Origin: Dokdonella_A soli
GTDB taxonomy: Bacteria > Pseudomonadota > Gammaproteobacteria > Xanthomonadales > Rhodanobacteraceae
Direction of reading: 5' to 3'
NCBI RefSeq assembly: GCF_039523175.1
Contig: NZ_BAAAEU010000006.1
Coordinates: 536,964-600,963, forward strand
DNA: 64,000 nt
Positions 18,396 to 27,707 of the stretch are shown here, piece after piece; within the stretch, counting starts at the first letter, position 1; each line of letters begins with the position of its first letter. Position numbers and translations under genes: made by a program. The notes below the pieces were generated by a model. It saw only the letters and a program-made list of their open reading frames with translations, ran no database searches and was not told the DNA's origin.

Positions 18396-21173
18396 ATGTC
18401 GTCATCCCGCACGCGCCTCGTCCTGATCGACGGCTCCTCGTACCTGTACCGCGCATTCCACGCACTGCCGCCGCTCACGAACGCCGCCGGCGAGCCGACC
18501 GGCGCGCTGTTCGGCGTGGTCAACATGCTGCGGGCCACGCTGAAGGCCAAGCCCAACTATGCGGCGTTCGTGCAGGACGCGCCCGGACCCACCTTCCGCG
18601 ACGATCTGTACGCCGAGTACAAAGCCAACCGGCAAGCGATGCCGGACGACCTCGTCGCGCAGGTCGAGCCGATGCTCGCGATCGTCGCCGCGCTCGGTTT
18701 TCCGATCCTTCGCGTCGACGGCGTCGAGGCCGACGACGTGATCGGCACGCTGGCGACCCGCGCGGCCGCCGATGGCATCGACGTGACCATCTCCACCGGC
18801 GACAAGGATTTCGCGCAGCTGGTGCGCCCCGGCATCACGCTGGTCAACACGATGACCAATTCGACCATCGACGAGGCCGGCGTGGTCGAGAAGTTCGGTG
18901 TGCGGGCGGACCAGATCGTCGACTACCTCGCGCTGATGGGCGACAGCGTCGACAACATCCCCGGTGTCGAGAAATGTGGCCCGAAGACGGCGGCGAAGTG
19001 GCTGGCCGAATACGGCAGCCTCGATGGCGTGATCGCGAGCGCGGACCAGATCGGCGGCAAGATTGGCGAGAACCTGCGCAAGGCGCTGCCGCAGCTGCCG
19101 TTGTCGCGGCAGTTGGCGACGATCAAGACCGATGTCGAGCTCGATCGCGGGCCGGCCGACCTGAAGCTGCTGGAGCGCCATGCCGAGCAGCTTCGCAAGT
19201 TGTACCGACGCTATGAGTTCAATGCCGCGTTGAAGGAACTCGATGCCGGCGGCGCGCCCGCCGCACCGGATCTGCCCGCAGCCGAACTGCCGGTGCACCG
19301 CGAGTTCGGCGTGCGCGGCATCTCCGCACCGCCGGCGGTCACGACCGATCCCGCACTGACCGGCGCGGGCCACTACGAACTGGTGACGACGCAGGAACGG
19401 CTGGATGCGTGGCTGGAGAGGCTGCGTGCGGCGGAACTGGTCGCGTTCGACACCGAAACCGACTCGCTCGACCCGATGCAGGCCGCGGTCATCGGCGTAT
19501 CGATTGCGGTCACGCCGCGCGAGGCCGCCTACATCCCGCTCGGCCACGACTACCCCGGAGCGCCCACGCAACTCGATCGCGCGCAGGTGCTGGCGCAGCT
19601 GAAACCGCTGCTTGAGGATGCGCGCAAGGCGAAGCTCGGCCAGCATGCGAAGTACGACATCAACGTGCTGTCGAATTATGGCATCGCCGTGCGCGGCGTC
19701 GCCCACGACACCATGCTCGAGTCGTATGTGCTCAATTCCACCGCGTCGCGGCACGACATGGATACGCTGGCGAAGCGCCATCTCGGCTACGAAACGATCC
19801 CGTACGAGCAGGTCGCCGGCAAGGGCGCGAAGCAGATCCCGTTCTCGCAGGTCGACCTCGACACCGCGTGCCGCTACGCGGCCGAGGACGCCGATATCAC
19901 GCTGCGCCTGCATCGCGCGCTGTGGCCGAAGCTCGAGGCGGAACCGGGTCTGCGCTCGGTGTACGAGTCGATCGAGATGCCGCTGGTGCCGGTGCTCGCA
20001 CGCATGGAGCAGCGCGGCGTGCTGATCGACACCGCGGCGTTGAAGAAGCAGAGCCACGAACTGGCCAAACGCATGCACGAGCTGACCGCGCAGGCGCATG
20101 CGCTGGCCGGGCGCAGCTTCAGCATCGACTCGACCAAGCAGCTCGGCGCAATCCTGTTCGACGAACTGAAGCTCCCGGTTGTCGTGAAGACGCCAGGCGG
20201 CCAGCCGTCGACGAACGAGGATGCGCTCGAGGCGATCGCGGACCAGCACGAGCTGCCGCGCCTGATCCTCGAGTACCGCGGCCTTGCCAAGCTGCGCTCG
20301 ACCTACACCGAGAAACTCGCCGACAACGTGAACCCGCGCACCGGACGCGTGCACACGAGCTACAACCAGGCGACCGCCGCGACGGGACGCCTGTCATCGG
20401 TCGATCCGAACCTGCAGAACATCCCGATCCGCACCGAGGAAGGCCGGCGCATCCGCCAGGCCTTCGTCGCGCCGGACGGCTGGCGCATCGTCGCTGCCGA
20501 CTATTCGCAGATCGAGCTGCGCATCATGGCGCACCTGTCCGGTGACGCCGGCCTGCTGGCCGCGTTCCACGGCAACCAGGACGTACACCGCGCGACCGCG
20601 GCCGAGGTGTTCGGCCTGCCGCTGGACCAGGTCGACGCGAACCAGCGCCGCGCCGCCAAGGCGATCAACTTCGGCCTGATGTACGGCATGAGCGCGTTCG
20701 GCCTTGCGCGCCAGCTCGGCGTCGGCCGCGGCGAGGCGCAGGATTACATGGCGCGCTATTTCGCGCGCTATCCCGGCGTGCGCGAGTTCATGGAGCGCGT
20801 GCGCGAGCAGGCGCATCGCGACGGCTACGTCGAAACCGTGTTCGGGCGGCGCCTCTATCTCGACTACATCCACTCGCGCAACGCCGCACAACGCGCCGGC
20901 GCAGAACGCGCCGCGATCAACGCGCCGATGCAGGGCACCGCGGCTGACATCATCAAGCGCGCGATGATCGCGATCGACGGCTGGCTCGTCGACCGCGAGG
21001 ATTCGGCGCGCATGCTGATGCAGGTCCACGACGAACTGGTGTTCGAGGTGCATGAGACCCAAGTCGATGCGATCAGCGCCGGCGTGCGCGAACGCATGGC
21101 CGCGGCGGCCGAGCTCGCGGTGCCGCTGGTCGTCGACGTCGGCGTGGGCGCGAACTGGGACGAGGCGCACTAG
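18396..21173 (+). CDS. polA: DNA polymerase I
   Basis: From ATG 18396 the protein has 925 residues and all three domains. The 5' nuclease covers residues 1 to about 290 (LVLIDGSSYLYRAFHALPPL, STGDKDFAQLV, GDSVDNIPGVEKCGPKTAAKWL). The 3'-5' exonuclease covers about 330-520, with catalytic FDTETDSLD near residue 350 and YAAEDADITLRLH. The polymerase has motif A DYSQIELRIMAHLSGD (about 702), motif B RRAAKAINFGLMYGMS, and motif C VHDELVFEVHE (about 877). It acts in repair and Okazaki fragment processing. An open frame runs upstream to 17655 but is noncoding. Confidence 0.97.
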   Translation: MSSSRTRLVLIDGSSYLYRAFHALPPLTNAAGEPTGALFGVVNMLRATLKAKPNYAAFVQDAPGPTFRDDLYAEYKANRQAMPDDLVAQVEPMLAIVAALGFPILRVDGVEADDVIGTLATRAAADGIDVTISTGDKDFAQLVRPGITLVNTMTNSTIDEAGVVEKFGVRADQIVDYLALMGDSVDNIPGVEKCGPKTAAKWLAEYGSLDGVIASADQIGGKIGENLRKALPQLPLSRQLATIKTDVELDRGPADLKLLERHAEQLRKLYRRYEFNAALKELDAGGAPAAPDLPAAELPVHREFGVRGISAPPAVTTDPALTGAGHYELVTTQERLDAWLERLRAAELVAFDTETDSLDPMQAAVIGVSIAVTPREAAYIPLGHDYPGAPTQLDRAQVLAQLKPLLEDARKAKLGQHAKYDINVLSNYGIAVRGVAHDTMLESYVLNSTASRHDMDTLAKRHLGYETIPYEQVAGKGAKQIPFSQVDLDTACRYAAEDADITLRLHRALWPKLEAEPGLRSVYESIEMPLVPVLARMEQRGVLIDTAALKKQSHELAKRMHELTAQAHALAGRSFSIDSTKQLGAILFDELKLPVVVKTPGGQPSTNEDALEAIADQHELPRLILEYRGLAKLRSTYTEKLADNVNPRTGRVHTSYNQATAATGRLSSVDPNLQNIPIRTEEGRRIRQAFVAPDGWRIVAADYSQIELRIMAHLSGDAGLLAAFHGNQDVHRATAAEVFGLPLDQVDANQRRAAKAINFGLMYGMSAFGLARQLGVGRGEAQDYMARYFARYPGVREFMERVREQAHRDGYVETVFGRRLYLDYIHSRNAAQRAGAERAAINAPMQGTAADIIKRAMIAIDGWLVDREDSARMLMQVHDELVFEVHETQVDAISAGVRERMAAAAELAVPLVVDVGVGANWDEAH

Positions 21174-21267
21174 GCGATCCGCGCAACCGTGCCGCGCGCA
21201 TGAACGGTCGCTAAACGCCCCCGTATGGACTCTGGAAACTTTTGGGCTGTATGCCCATCTATGTTTC

Positions 21268-21391
21268 CGGGCGCACGCAACGGCGCCCTGGTTCACTCAC
21301 CTCCCTGAGTGCAACCCGCGAAGGCCGGTCCCTCCCCAGACCGGTTTTCCCGCCCCGAGGGCTCCCCCTGGCCCTCGGGGCATTTTATTTT
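21268..21391 (+). ncRNA. sX13-like small RNA with C-rich hairpin loops
   Basis: Downstream of polA four hairpins stand in a row. Stem 1 is GGGCGC/GCGCCC (21269-21288). Stem 2 is ACTCA/TGAGT with loop CCTCCC (21295-21310). Stem 3 is CCGGTC/GACCGG with loop CCTCCCCA (21325-21344). The fourth is a terminator with loop TCCCCCTG. Three consecutive pyrimidine-rich CCTCCC-type loops and a length near 120 nt match the design of sX13, the Xanthomonas virulence sRNA, which also lies beside polA and pairs through C-rich loops with G-rich motifs near ribosome-binding sites. The 5' end is a guess; a further hairpin (GGAAAC/GTTTCC, 21234-21267) precedes it. Confidence 0.7.
21352..21391 (+). terminator. Rho-independent terminator of the sX13-like RNA
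   Basis: An 11-bp perfect stem, GCCCCGAGGGC (21352-21362) with GCCCTCGGGGC (21371-21381), encloses the loop TCCCCCTG and is followed by ATTTTATTTT. It can end both polA read-through and the small RNA. Confidence 0.85.
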
Positions 21392-21500
21392 GCGATCCGT
21401 CCGGGATCGCTGCGCTCCCGGCGCGATATGAGGTCGTGGCGTCCATCGTCTTCGGATGATCCACCAGCGGCCATCCATGGCTGCACTCAAAACGGCATTC

Positions 21501-22880
21501 CTATGTGCCGGACTCCGAGCCCAAGGCAGCCAGCAGCGCCGCGCGCGGCAGCTTGCCGGTTTCGTTGCGCGGCAGTGCGTCCAGCCGGCGCAATGGCCGC
21601 GGCAGGAACGCCGGATCGATCGCCTCGCGCAGGCCGTTCAGCAATTCCGCCTCGGACCGCTCCGGCGCGACGACCAGCGCGGCGATGCGCCGTACACCCA
21701 TGCTGTCCGCCTCGTCGAGCTGCAGCACGACCGCGTCGTGCACGCCGGGCAGCGCCAGCACGCGGCGGGTCAGGTCGGCGAGCGAGGCGCGCTTGCCGGC
21801 GATCTCGACCAGATCGGCATTGCGGCCGCGCAGGCGGAAGCGATGCCCGGGCAGCACCTCCACGACATCCTGCAGGATCACCGGCTGGCTGAAATACGGC
21901 GCTTCGACCACCGTCCCGTCCGGCTGCGGTCGCAAGGTCACGCCGGGATACAGCCGCCAATCCGGTTCGTGGGCGCTGCGACGTTGCGCGATCACGCAGG
22001 TCTCGGTGGAGCCGAACATTTCCAGCACCGTCGCGCCGTAACGCGCCTCGGCCTGCGCAGCGAGTTCCGGCGGCAGCGGTGCGGTTGCCGAGGTGATCAC
22101 GCCGAGTGTCGGCAGCGGCGTCGGGTCGCTGAGCAGCGCGCGCAGATGCACCGGCGTGGTGACCAGCACGCGCGGCTCGGGCACCTCGGCCAGCGCAGCC
22201 GCCACGTCGGCAGGAAACAACGGCCGTCCGCCGTGCACCGCGAACGGGCCAAGCAGCGGCAGCAGGACCGACAGCTCGATGCCGTACATGTGTTGCGGCG
22301 GCACCGTTGCGACCACATGCGCGATCGCGCCGGGAGCGAGGTTCAGTACATCGGTGAGCGCAGCGACGTTGCGTTGCGTGCTGGCATGGAACGCCTGCCA
22401 GCTCTTCGGGTTCGGCTTCGGCTGGCCGGTGCTGCCCGAGGTGAAGCCGATTGCGACGACAGCGTCGGCCGCGAGCGCTGGCACGGCCACGGCGCCGCCG
22501 CGCGCTGCTGGAAGCGGCGGCATGCACAGGCTGCGCGCCGGTGCCGGCGTCAGCTCCGCCTCGCCGAGCGCGTAGCTGCCCGGATACGCGGCCAGTGTTT
22601 CCTCGACCGCTTGCGACGCGCGCGAGGGCGGCAGCAGATTGGTCTGGCCACGGCACGCGATCGCGCAGAACGCGACCAGGAACGCGTAGCGGTCCTCGCA
22701 GAGATTGATGGCCGCGCGCGCAGCAGGAAGTTCCGCCGCGACCGTGGCGACGTCGGCAAGGAATCCGGTGACGTCGACCGCGCGCGCGCCATGCCAAGCG
22801 AAGATGCGACCGCCCTCGGCATGCTTGACCAGCGGCAGCGCACGCGACTCCGGTGTGGCGCTTTCCAGTACAGCCGACAT
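21501..22880 (-). CDS. AMP-binding (acyl/aryl-CoA synthetase-like) enzyme
   Basis: This 459-residue adenylating enzyme has the A3-type loop FTSGSTGQPKPNPKSWQAF, then PPQHMYGIELSVLLPLL, ITSATAPLPPELA, EMFGSTETCVIAQR and the C-terminal RNADLVEIAGKRASL and RLDALPRNETGKLPR with the late catalytic Lys. Length and motifs resemble the ligases found in aryl polyene and xanthomonadin pigment clusters (XanA2-like), but no pigment genes adjoin it, so that role is only a suggestion. It begins 17 bp after the tsaC stop, apparently in the same operon. Confidence 0.75.
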   Translation of the reverse strand: MSAVLESATPESRALPLVKHAEGGRIFAWHGARAVDVTGFLADVATVAAELPAARAAINLCEDRYAFLVAFCAIACRGQTNLLPPSRASQAVEETLAAYPGSYALGEAELTPAPARSLCMPPLPAARGGAVAVPALAADAVVAIGFTSGSTGQPKPNPKSWQAFHASTQRNVAALTDVLNLAPGAIAHVVATVPPQHMYGIELSVLLPLLGPFAVHGGRPLFPADVAAALAEVPEPRVLVTTPVHLRALLSDPTPLPTLGVITSATAPLPPELAAQAEARYGATVLEMFGSTETCVIAQRRSAHEPDWRLYPGVTLRPQPDGTVVEAPYFSQPVILQDVVEVLPGHRFRLRGRNADLVEIAGKRASLADLTRRVLALPGVHDAVVLQLDEADSMGVRRIAALVVAPERSEAELLNGLREAIDPAFLPRPLRRLDALPRNETGKLPRAALLAALGSESGT

Positions 22881-22897
22881 CCTGTTCCTCCCCTGCT

Positions 22898-23461
22898 TCA
22901 GGAACGCACGAAATCCCCGCTGATAGCGTCGCGGATTGGCGTTGGCCGCTCAAGTCCCCCTAGCGCGCCGTTCAGGATCGCGTCGAGATGGTCGCCGAAC
23001 GCGTTGCGCACGTCTTCGGCACTGCGTGCCGGCGCCTCGCCGTGGCGATTCGCGCTGGTCGAGACCAGTGCGCCGCCGAACGCGCGACACAGCGCCGCCG
23101 CCACGGGATGCGCGGTTACGCGCAGTGCGATGCCGGCGTGGGTGCCGGCGACCCACGCGGGGACGTCGGCCGCGCGTGGGAAAATCCAGGTGTGCGGGCC
23201 GGGCCAGCTCGTCTGCGCACGTGCGAGCGCGGCGGGTGGTGTTGCGGCCAGATCGATGTACGGCGCTACCTGCGCGAACTCGGCGCCGAGCAGCAGCACG
23301 CCCTGCGTCGGCGGGCGTTGCTTCAGGGCGAACAGGCGTTCGAATGCCATGCGATTGTGCGGATCGCAGCCAAAGCCCCAAACCGCCTCGGTCGGATACG
23401 CGACGACGCCGCCTGCGCGCAGCGCGGCAACAGTAGCGGCGAGGTCGGTGTCGGTCGTCAT
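22898..23461 (-). CDS. tsaC: Threonylcarbamoyl-AMP synthase TsaC (YrdC/Sua5)
   Basis: TsaC makes threonylcarbamoyl-AMP for the t6A37 modification of ANN-decoding tRNAs. The 187-residue protein has LRAGGVVAYPTEAVWGFGCDPHN, FALKQRPPTQGVLLLG, SWPGPHTWIFP and ALVSTSANRHGE, the conserved YrdC blocks. Its length equals the single-domain form (no Sua5 C-terminal domain). The start MTTDTDLAA at 23461 is preferred to 23503. Confidence 0.93.
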   Translation of the reverse strand: MTTDTDLAATVAALRAGGVVAYPTEAVWGFGCDPHNRMAFERLFALKQRPPTQGVLLLGAEFAQVAPYIDLAATPPAALARAQTSWPGPHTWIFPRAADVPAWVAGTHAGIALRVTAHPVAAALCRAFGGALVSTSANRHGEAPARSAEDVRNAFGDHLDAILNGALGGLERPTPIRDAISGDFVRS

Positions 23462-23756
23462 GGCAACGAGCTGCTCGATCCTGATCCACGAGTGGATGGG
23501 CACCCTTCTTCCGTCGGGAGAGAGGTGGCGCGACCGCGGTCGACTCGATCGACCGCGAACGGCGTTGGCCGGCGCGAAGGGCGAACGCCAAGGACGGTGT
23601 GAGTCACCGCCGGATGAGGGTTCGGGCCGAGCAGTGGCGTCACGTTCCGAGCCGAACCTTCACCCCGACCCCTCTCTCGAGGGAAGAGGGGTTCACTCAA
23701 GGGCTGAACTTTGACTCAATCAGCAGCGCTCCGCATCCATCGACGTCATTCCCTCG
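23462..23756. repeat. Intergenic region with a dispersed-repeat-like hairpin
   Basis: This 295-bp gap between tsaC and topA has no gene. It contains a hairpin, CCCCTCTCTCGAGG ... AGAGGGG, at about 23670-23691, preceded by TTCACCCCGAC. This resembles the CACCCCGACCCCTCTCCC repeats scattered in Xanthomonadales genomes. No U-tract follows on either strand, so it is not a clear intrinsic terminator. Confidence 0.4.
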
Positions 23757-26216
23757 TCACGAAGCAGCTGAACGCTTCTTCGCGGCGGTCTTCTTCGCCG
23801 CCTTCTTGGCCGCCTTCTTCGCCGCGGCTTTCTTCACGGCCTTCTTCGGCGCCGCCGCCTTCCTGGCCGGTTCGGCCTTAGCAGTCTTGGTCGCCTTGCT
23901 CTTGCCGAAGCGCCCACCGCCGCGCTTGGGCCGGTTCGGCGCCGCGGCGAGCAGTTCGACGCATTCGGCCTCGGTCAGCTCGCGCGGTTCCTTGTCTTTC
24001 GGGATGCGTGCGTTCTTCTCGCCATCGGTGATGTAGGGGCCGTAGCGGCCATTCAGCACCTGGATGCCATTGCCGAAATCCTGGATGACGCGGTTGGCGA
24101 TCGCCTCGGCCTTTTCGCGCATCAGCTGCAGCGCGCGTTCCAGTTCGATCGTGTACGGATCGTCCTCGGGCTTCAGCGACGCATACACCGCGCCGTGCTT
24201 GACGAACGGGCCGAAGCGGCCGACGCCGACCGTGATGTCCTCGCCGTCGTCGGCCTTGCCGAGTGTGCGCGGCAGCTTGAACAGCTCCAGCGCTTCCTCG
24301 AGCGTGATCGTGTGCATGCTCTGGCCGTTGCGCAGGGAGGCGAACGTCGGTTTGTCCTCGTCATCCTTGGTGCCTATCTGCGCGAACGGCCCGTAGCGCC
24401 CCAGGCGCACCTGCACGGGCTTGCCGGACTTCGGATCGGTGCCGAGCTCGCGCGCGCCGGTTGCCTCGGAGCGGTCGACGGTCTCGTTCTTGTCGTCGAC
24501 CTGCGCCTTGAACGGCTTCCAGAACTTCTCCAGCAACGGAACCCAGTCCTCCTCGCCGCGGCTGACCGCGTCGAGCTCGTCCTCGAGTTTCGCGGTGAAG
24601 TCGTAGTCGACGTACTTCGCGAAATGTCCGGCCAGGAACTTGGCGACCGCGCGGCCGACGTCGGTCGGCTTGAAGCGGCGCGCATCGAGGATCACGTATT
24701 CGCGGTTCAGCAGCACCTGGATGATGCTCGCGTAGGTCGACGGGCGGCCGATGCCGTATTCCTCGAGCGCCTTGACCAGCGAGGCTTCCGAATAGCGCGG
24801 CGGCGGTTCGGTGAAATGCTGGTCGGCGTTGATCGCGGCCAGCGGGACGGCTTCGCCGATCGTCATCTTCGGCAGCTTGCGACCCTCGTCCTCGTCCTCG
24901 GCGTTCTTCTGGTCGCGACCTTCCTCGTAGACGGCGAGGAAGCCCGGATCGATCACCGTCGTACCGCTGGCGCGGAACATCGAATCGCCACCGGCGTCGA
25001 GGTCGACGCTGACCGTGTTCAGCGTTGCATGCTGCATCTGGCTGGCCAGCGCGCGCTTCCAGATCAGCTCGTAGAGCTTGCGCTGCTCGTCGTTGAGAAA
25101 ATGCGCGATGTCCTTCGGCCGGTGCAGCGCCGAGGTCGGTCGGATCGCCTCGTGCGCTTCCTGCGCGTTCTTCGACTTGTTGCGGTAGAAATGCGGATGC
25201 TCGGGCAGTGCACGCGGGCCGTAGTCGCGGCCGATCACCTCGCGCAGCTCGTGGATCGCGTCGGCCGACAGCGACACCGCGTCGGTACGCATGTAGGTGA
25301 TCAGGCCGACCACGCCCTCGTCGCCGAGCGCAACGCCCTCGTACAGGCCCTGCGCGATCTTCATCGTGCGGCTGGTCGTGAAGCCGAGCTTGCGCGCAGC
25401 TTCCTGTTGCAATGTGGACGTGGTGAACGGCGGCGACGGTCGGCGCTTGCGTTCCTTCGATTCGATGTTCGCGACGACCAGGCGGCCCTGTGCGGATTTC
25501 TCCAGCGCACTGCGCGCGGCCAGTGCATCGGTCTCGTTGGTCAGGTCGAACTGTTCGAACTTCTTGCCGCGCAGCTTCAGCAGGCGCGCCTTGAACGCCA
25601 TGTCCGGGTGCGCGCAGTCGGCGTCGATCGTCCAGTACTCGCGCGCCTTGAACGCCTCGATCTCCTCCTCGCGCTCGGCAATCATGCGCAGCGCCGGCGA
25701 CTGCACGCGACCGGCAGAGAGGCCGCGCTGCACCTTGCGCCACAGCACAGGCGACAGGTTGAAGCCGACCAGGTAGTCGAGCGCGCGGCGTGCCTGCTGC
25801 GCATTGACCAGGTCCATCGAGAGCGCGCGCGGATGCGCAACCGCCTCCTTGATCGCCTTCGGGGTGATTTCGGAGAACACCACGCGATGCAGCGCGCGGC
25901 CCTCGAGCAGGCCACGCTGTTTCAGTATCTCGGCGATGTGCCAGGAGATCGCCTCGCCTTCGCGATCCAAGTCGGTCGCCAGATACAGGGAGTCGGCCTG
26001 CTTGGCGGCTTTCGCGATCGCATCGACGTGCTTCTCGTTGCGGTCGATCACTTCGTAGTTCATTGCGAAGTCGCGTTCGGTGTCGACCGCGCCTTCCTTC
26101 GGCACGAGGTCGCGCACGTGGCCGTAGGACGCCAGCACGTGGAAGTCCTTGCCGAGGTATTTGTTGATCGTCTTCGCCTTGGCCGGCGATTCGACGATCA
26201 GGAGATTCTTTGCCAT
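23757..26216 (-). CDS. topA: DNA topoisomerase I
   Basis: TopA relaxes negative supercoils. From ATG 26216 it has 819 residues: Toprim domain MAKNLLIVESPAKAKTINKYLG with DLDREGEAISWH, and the catalytic-Tyr block LITYMRTDAVSLS near residue 309. Three C-terminal GRYGPF/GRFGPF/GRYGPY repeats follow (from about residue 600). The end is a long Lys/Ala tail (KKAVKKAAAKKAAKKAAKK). No zinc-finger CxxC pairs are visible, so this is the zinc-less type with basic tail seen in Xanthomonadales. The upstream ATG 26270 adds unlike residues. Confidence 0.96.
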   Translation of the reverse strand: MAKNLLIVESPAKAKTINKYLGKDFHVLASYGHVRDLVPKEGAVDTERDFAMNYEVIDRNEKHVDAIAKAAKQADSLYLATDLDREGEAISWHIAEILKQRGLLEGRALHRVVFSEITPKAIKEAVAHPRALSMDLVNAQQARRALDYLVGFNLSPVLWRKVQRGLSAGRVQSPALRMIAEREEEIEAFKAREYWTIDADCAHPDMAFKARLLKLRGKKFEQFDLTNETDALAARSALEKSAQGRLVVANIESKERKRRPSPPFTTSTLQQEAARKLGFTTSRTMKIAQGLYEGVALGDEGVVGLITYMRTDAVSLSADAIHELREVIGRDYGPRALPEHPHFYRNKSKNAQEAHEAIRPTSALHRPKDIAHFLNDEQRKLYELIWKRALASQMQHATLNTVSVDLDAGGDSMFRASGTTVIDPGFLAVYEEGRDQKNAEDEDEGRKLPKMTIGEAVPLAAINADQHFTEPPPRYSEASLVKALEEYGIGRPSTYASIIQVLLNREYVILDARRFKPTDVGRAVAKFLAGHFAKYVDYDFTAKLEDELDAVSRGEEDWVPLLEKFWKPFKAQVDDKNETVDRSEATGARELGTDPKSGKPVQVRLGRYGPFAQIGTKDDEDKPTFASLRNGQSMHTITLEEALELFKLPRTLGKADDGEDITVGVGRFGPFVKHGAVYASLKPEDDPYTIELERALQLMREKAEAIANRVIQDFGNGIQVLNGRYGPYITDGEKNARIPKDKEPRELTEAECVELLAAAPNRPKRGGGRFGKSKATKTAKAEPARKAAAPKKAVKKAAAKKAAKKAAKKTAAKKRSAAS

Positions 26217-26445
26217 CTGGATTCCTTGGCCGTTCGGACTGCAGTGCGGCTCAGGTGCCGCGCGGACCATCCGCGGGAGCCATGAACGACGGTGCGCAAG
26301 AGTTGCGCCTTATTTAGTGGAAACACGCCATGAGGCGGGCTGTCAAGCAAAATGCCTGTGGTTCATGTCCCGCGTGCGGCGAACCGTGGATTGGGTCGTG
26401 TTTTCGCAACACAAGGGAATCGTTGAAGATTTCATCCATTCGCGG

Positions 26446-27624
26446 TCAGCCCTGGCCGGGCACGCGGCGCGCGTAACCGCCGCCGCGCGCGGCGACGACC
26501 TCGCCTTCGAGTTCGAGCATCAGCAGCATCGAGGACAGCGTAGCGACCGCGAGCCCGGTGCGTTCGGCGAGCTGGTCGATGCCGAGCGCGTCGTGGCCGA
26601 GCGCGGCAAACAACTTCGCGTAGTCCGCGCGCGGCGGCGTTGCGGGCCGCGTGCCTGGTGGCGGCGGCTGCGACGTCACGACAAGCGGCGCCGACTGCGG
26701 CGCATCCAGCCGCTCACGCAACGAACTGCCCAGCCGCTGCGCAAGCGGGGCGAGTTCGCTGATGATTTCCTCGGCGGTCTCGACGAGCTTGGCTCCGCTG
26801 CGGATCAGCTGGTGGCAGCCGCGCGCCAGCGGATTGTGGATCGAGCCCGGGATCGCGAACACCTCGCGCCCGCTCTCGCTCGCGTTGCGGGCGGTGATCA
26901 GCGAGCCCGAGCGCACGCCCGCCTCCACGACCAGAGTGCCGAGACTCAGCCCGGCGATGATCCGGTTGCGGCGCGGAAAGTGGGTCGGCTGGCCCGGCGT
27001 GCCGGGTGGGAATTCGCTAACCAGTGCGCCCTGCATGGCGATCCGCGCGGCGAGTTCGCGATGCTTCGGCGGGTAGACCAGGTCCGGCCCGGTACCGAGC
27101 ACTGCGATGGTGATGTCGCCGGCGTCGAGCGTGGCCGTGTGGGCGGCACCGTCGATACCCTCGGCGAGGCCGCTGGTGACCGCGAAGCCGGCCGCGGCCA
27201 ACGCCCGCGCAAACGCGGCAGCGGTCGCGAGTCCACCCTGGCTCGCATTGCGGCTGCCGACGATCGCGATTTGCGGCCGCCATAGCGCGCTTGCGTCGCC
27301 CGCCACGAACAGCGCCGCGGGCGGCGACGGGATCTCGTTGAGCAGGGCCGGGAAATCGCTGGTGTCGAAGGTCAGCAGCGCGTGCTCGGGTGCGGCCAGC
27401 CAGGTGAGGTCGTTCGCGATCGTGGCCGCGTCCGGTGCGCGCAGCCAGCCAGCACAGGCCGCGTCGGCCGCGCGCTCATGCTCGCCGCGCCGCGCCGCCG
27501 CGAGTGCCGATTCGGCGCTGCCATGGCGTGCCAGAAGCGCGCGCAGCGTGGCCGCGCCAAGGCCGGGCGCGCGCAGCAGGATCAGCCAGGCCTCGAGCGA
27601 GGCGCGATTCGATTCGACATCCAT
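26446..27624 (-). CDS. dprA: DNA processing protein DprA
   Basis: DprA loads RecA on incoming single-stranded DNA during natural transformation. From ATG 27624 the protein has 392 residues. It has an N-terminal SAM-like helical region, and a Rossmann core with IAIVGSRNASQGG, GLAEGIDGAAHTATLDAG, VLGTGPDLVYPPKH, FPRRNRIIAGLS and EAGVRSGSLITARNASE. A C-terminal winged helix follows (LGIDQLAERTGLAVATLSSML). It is followed by open frame upstream to 28269 that is antisense shadow. It is next to the lysM gene, and def-fmt-rsmB lie divergently, the usual gammaproteobacterial smf cluster. Confidence 0.94.
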   Translation of the reverse strand: MDVESNRASLEAWLILLRAPGLGAATLRALLARHGSAESALAAARRGEHERAADAACAGWLRAPDAATIANDLTWLAAPEHALLTFDTSDFPALLNEIPSPPAALFVAGDASALWRPQIAIVGSRNASQGGLATAAAFARALAAAGFAVTSGLAEGIDGAAHTATLDAGDITIAVLGTGPDLVYPPKHRELAARIAMQGALVSEFPPGTPGQPTHFPRRNRIIAGLSLGTLVVEAGVRSGSLITARNASESGREVFAIPGSIHNPLARGCHQLIRSGAKLVETAEEIISELAPLAQRLGSSLRERLDAPQSAPLVVTSQPPPPGTRPATPPRADYAKLFAALGHDALGIDQLAERTGLAVATLSSMLLMLELEGEVVAARGGGYARRVPGQG

Positions 27625-27707
27625 GGCGCAGTGTAGCCAGCCCGAAAACGGCCGCGGCGCGATGTTGCCATCGCGCCGCGTAGGAAATTGCCGATCGAAA
27701 GCCGCGG

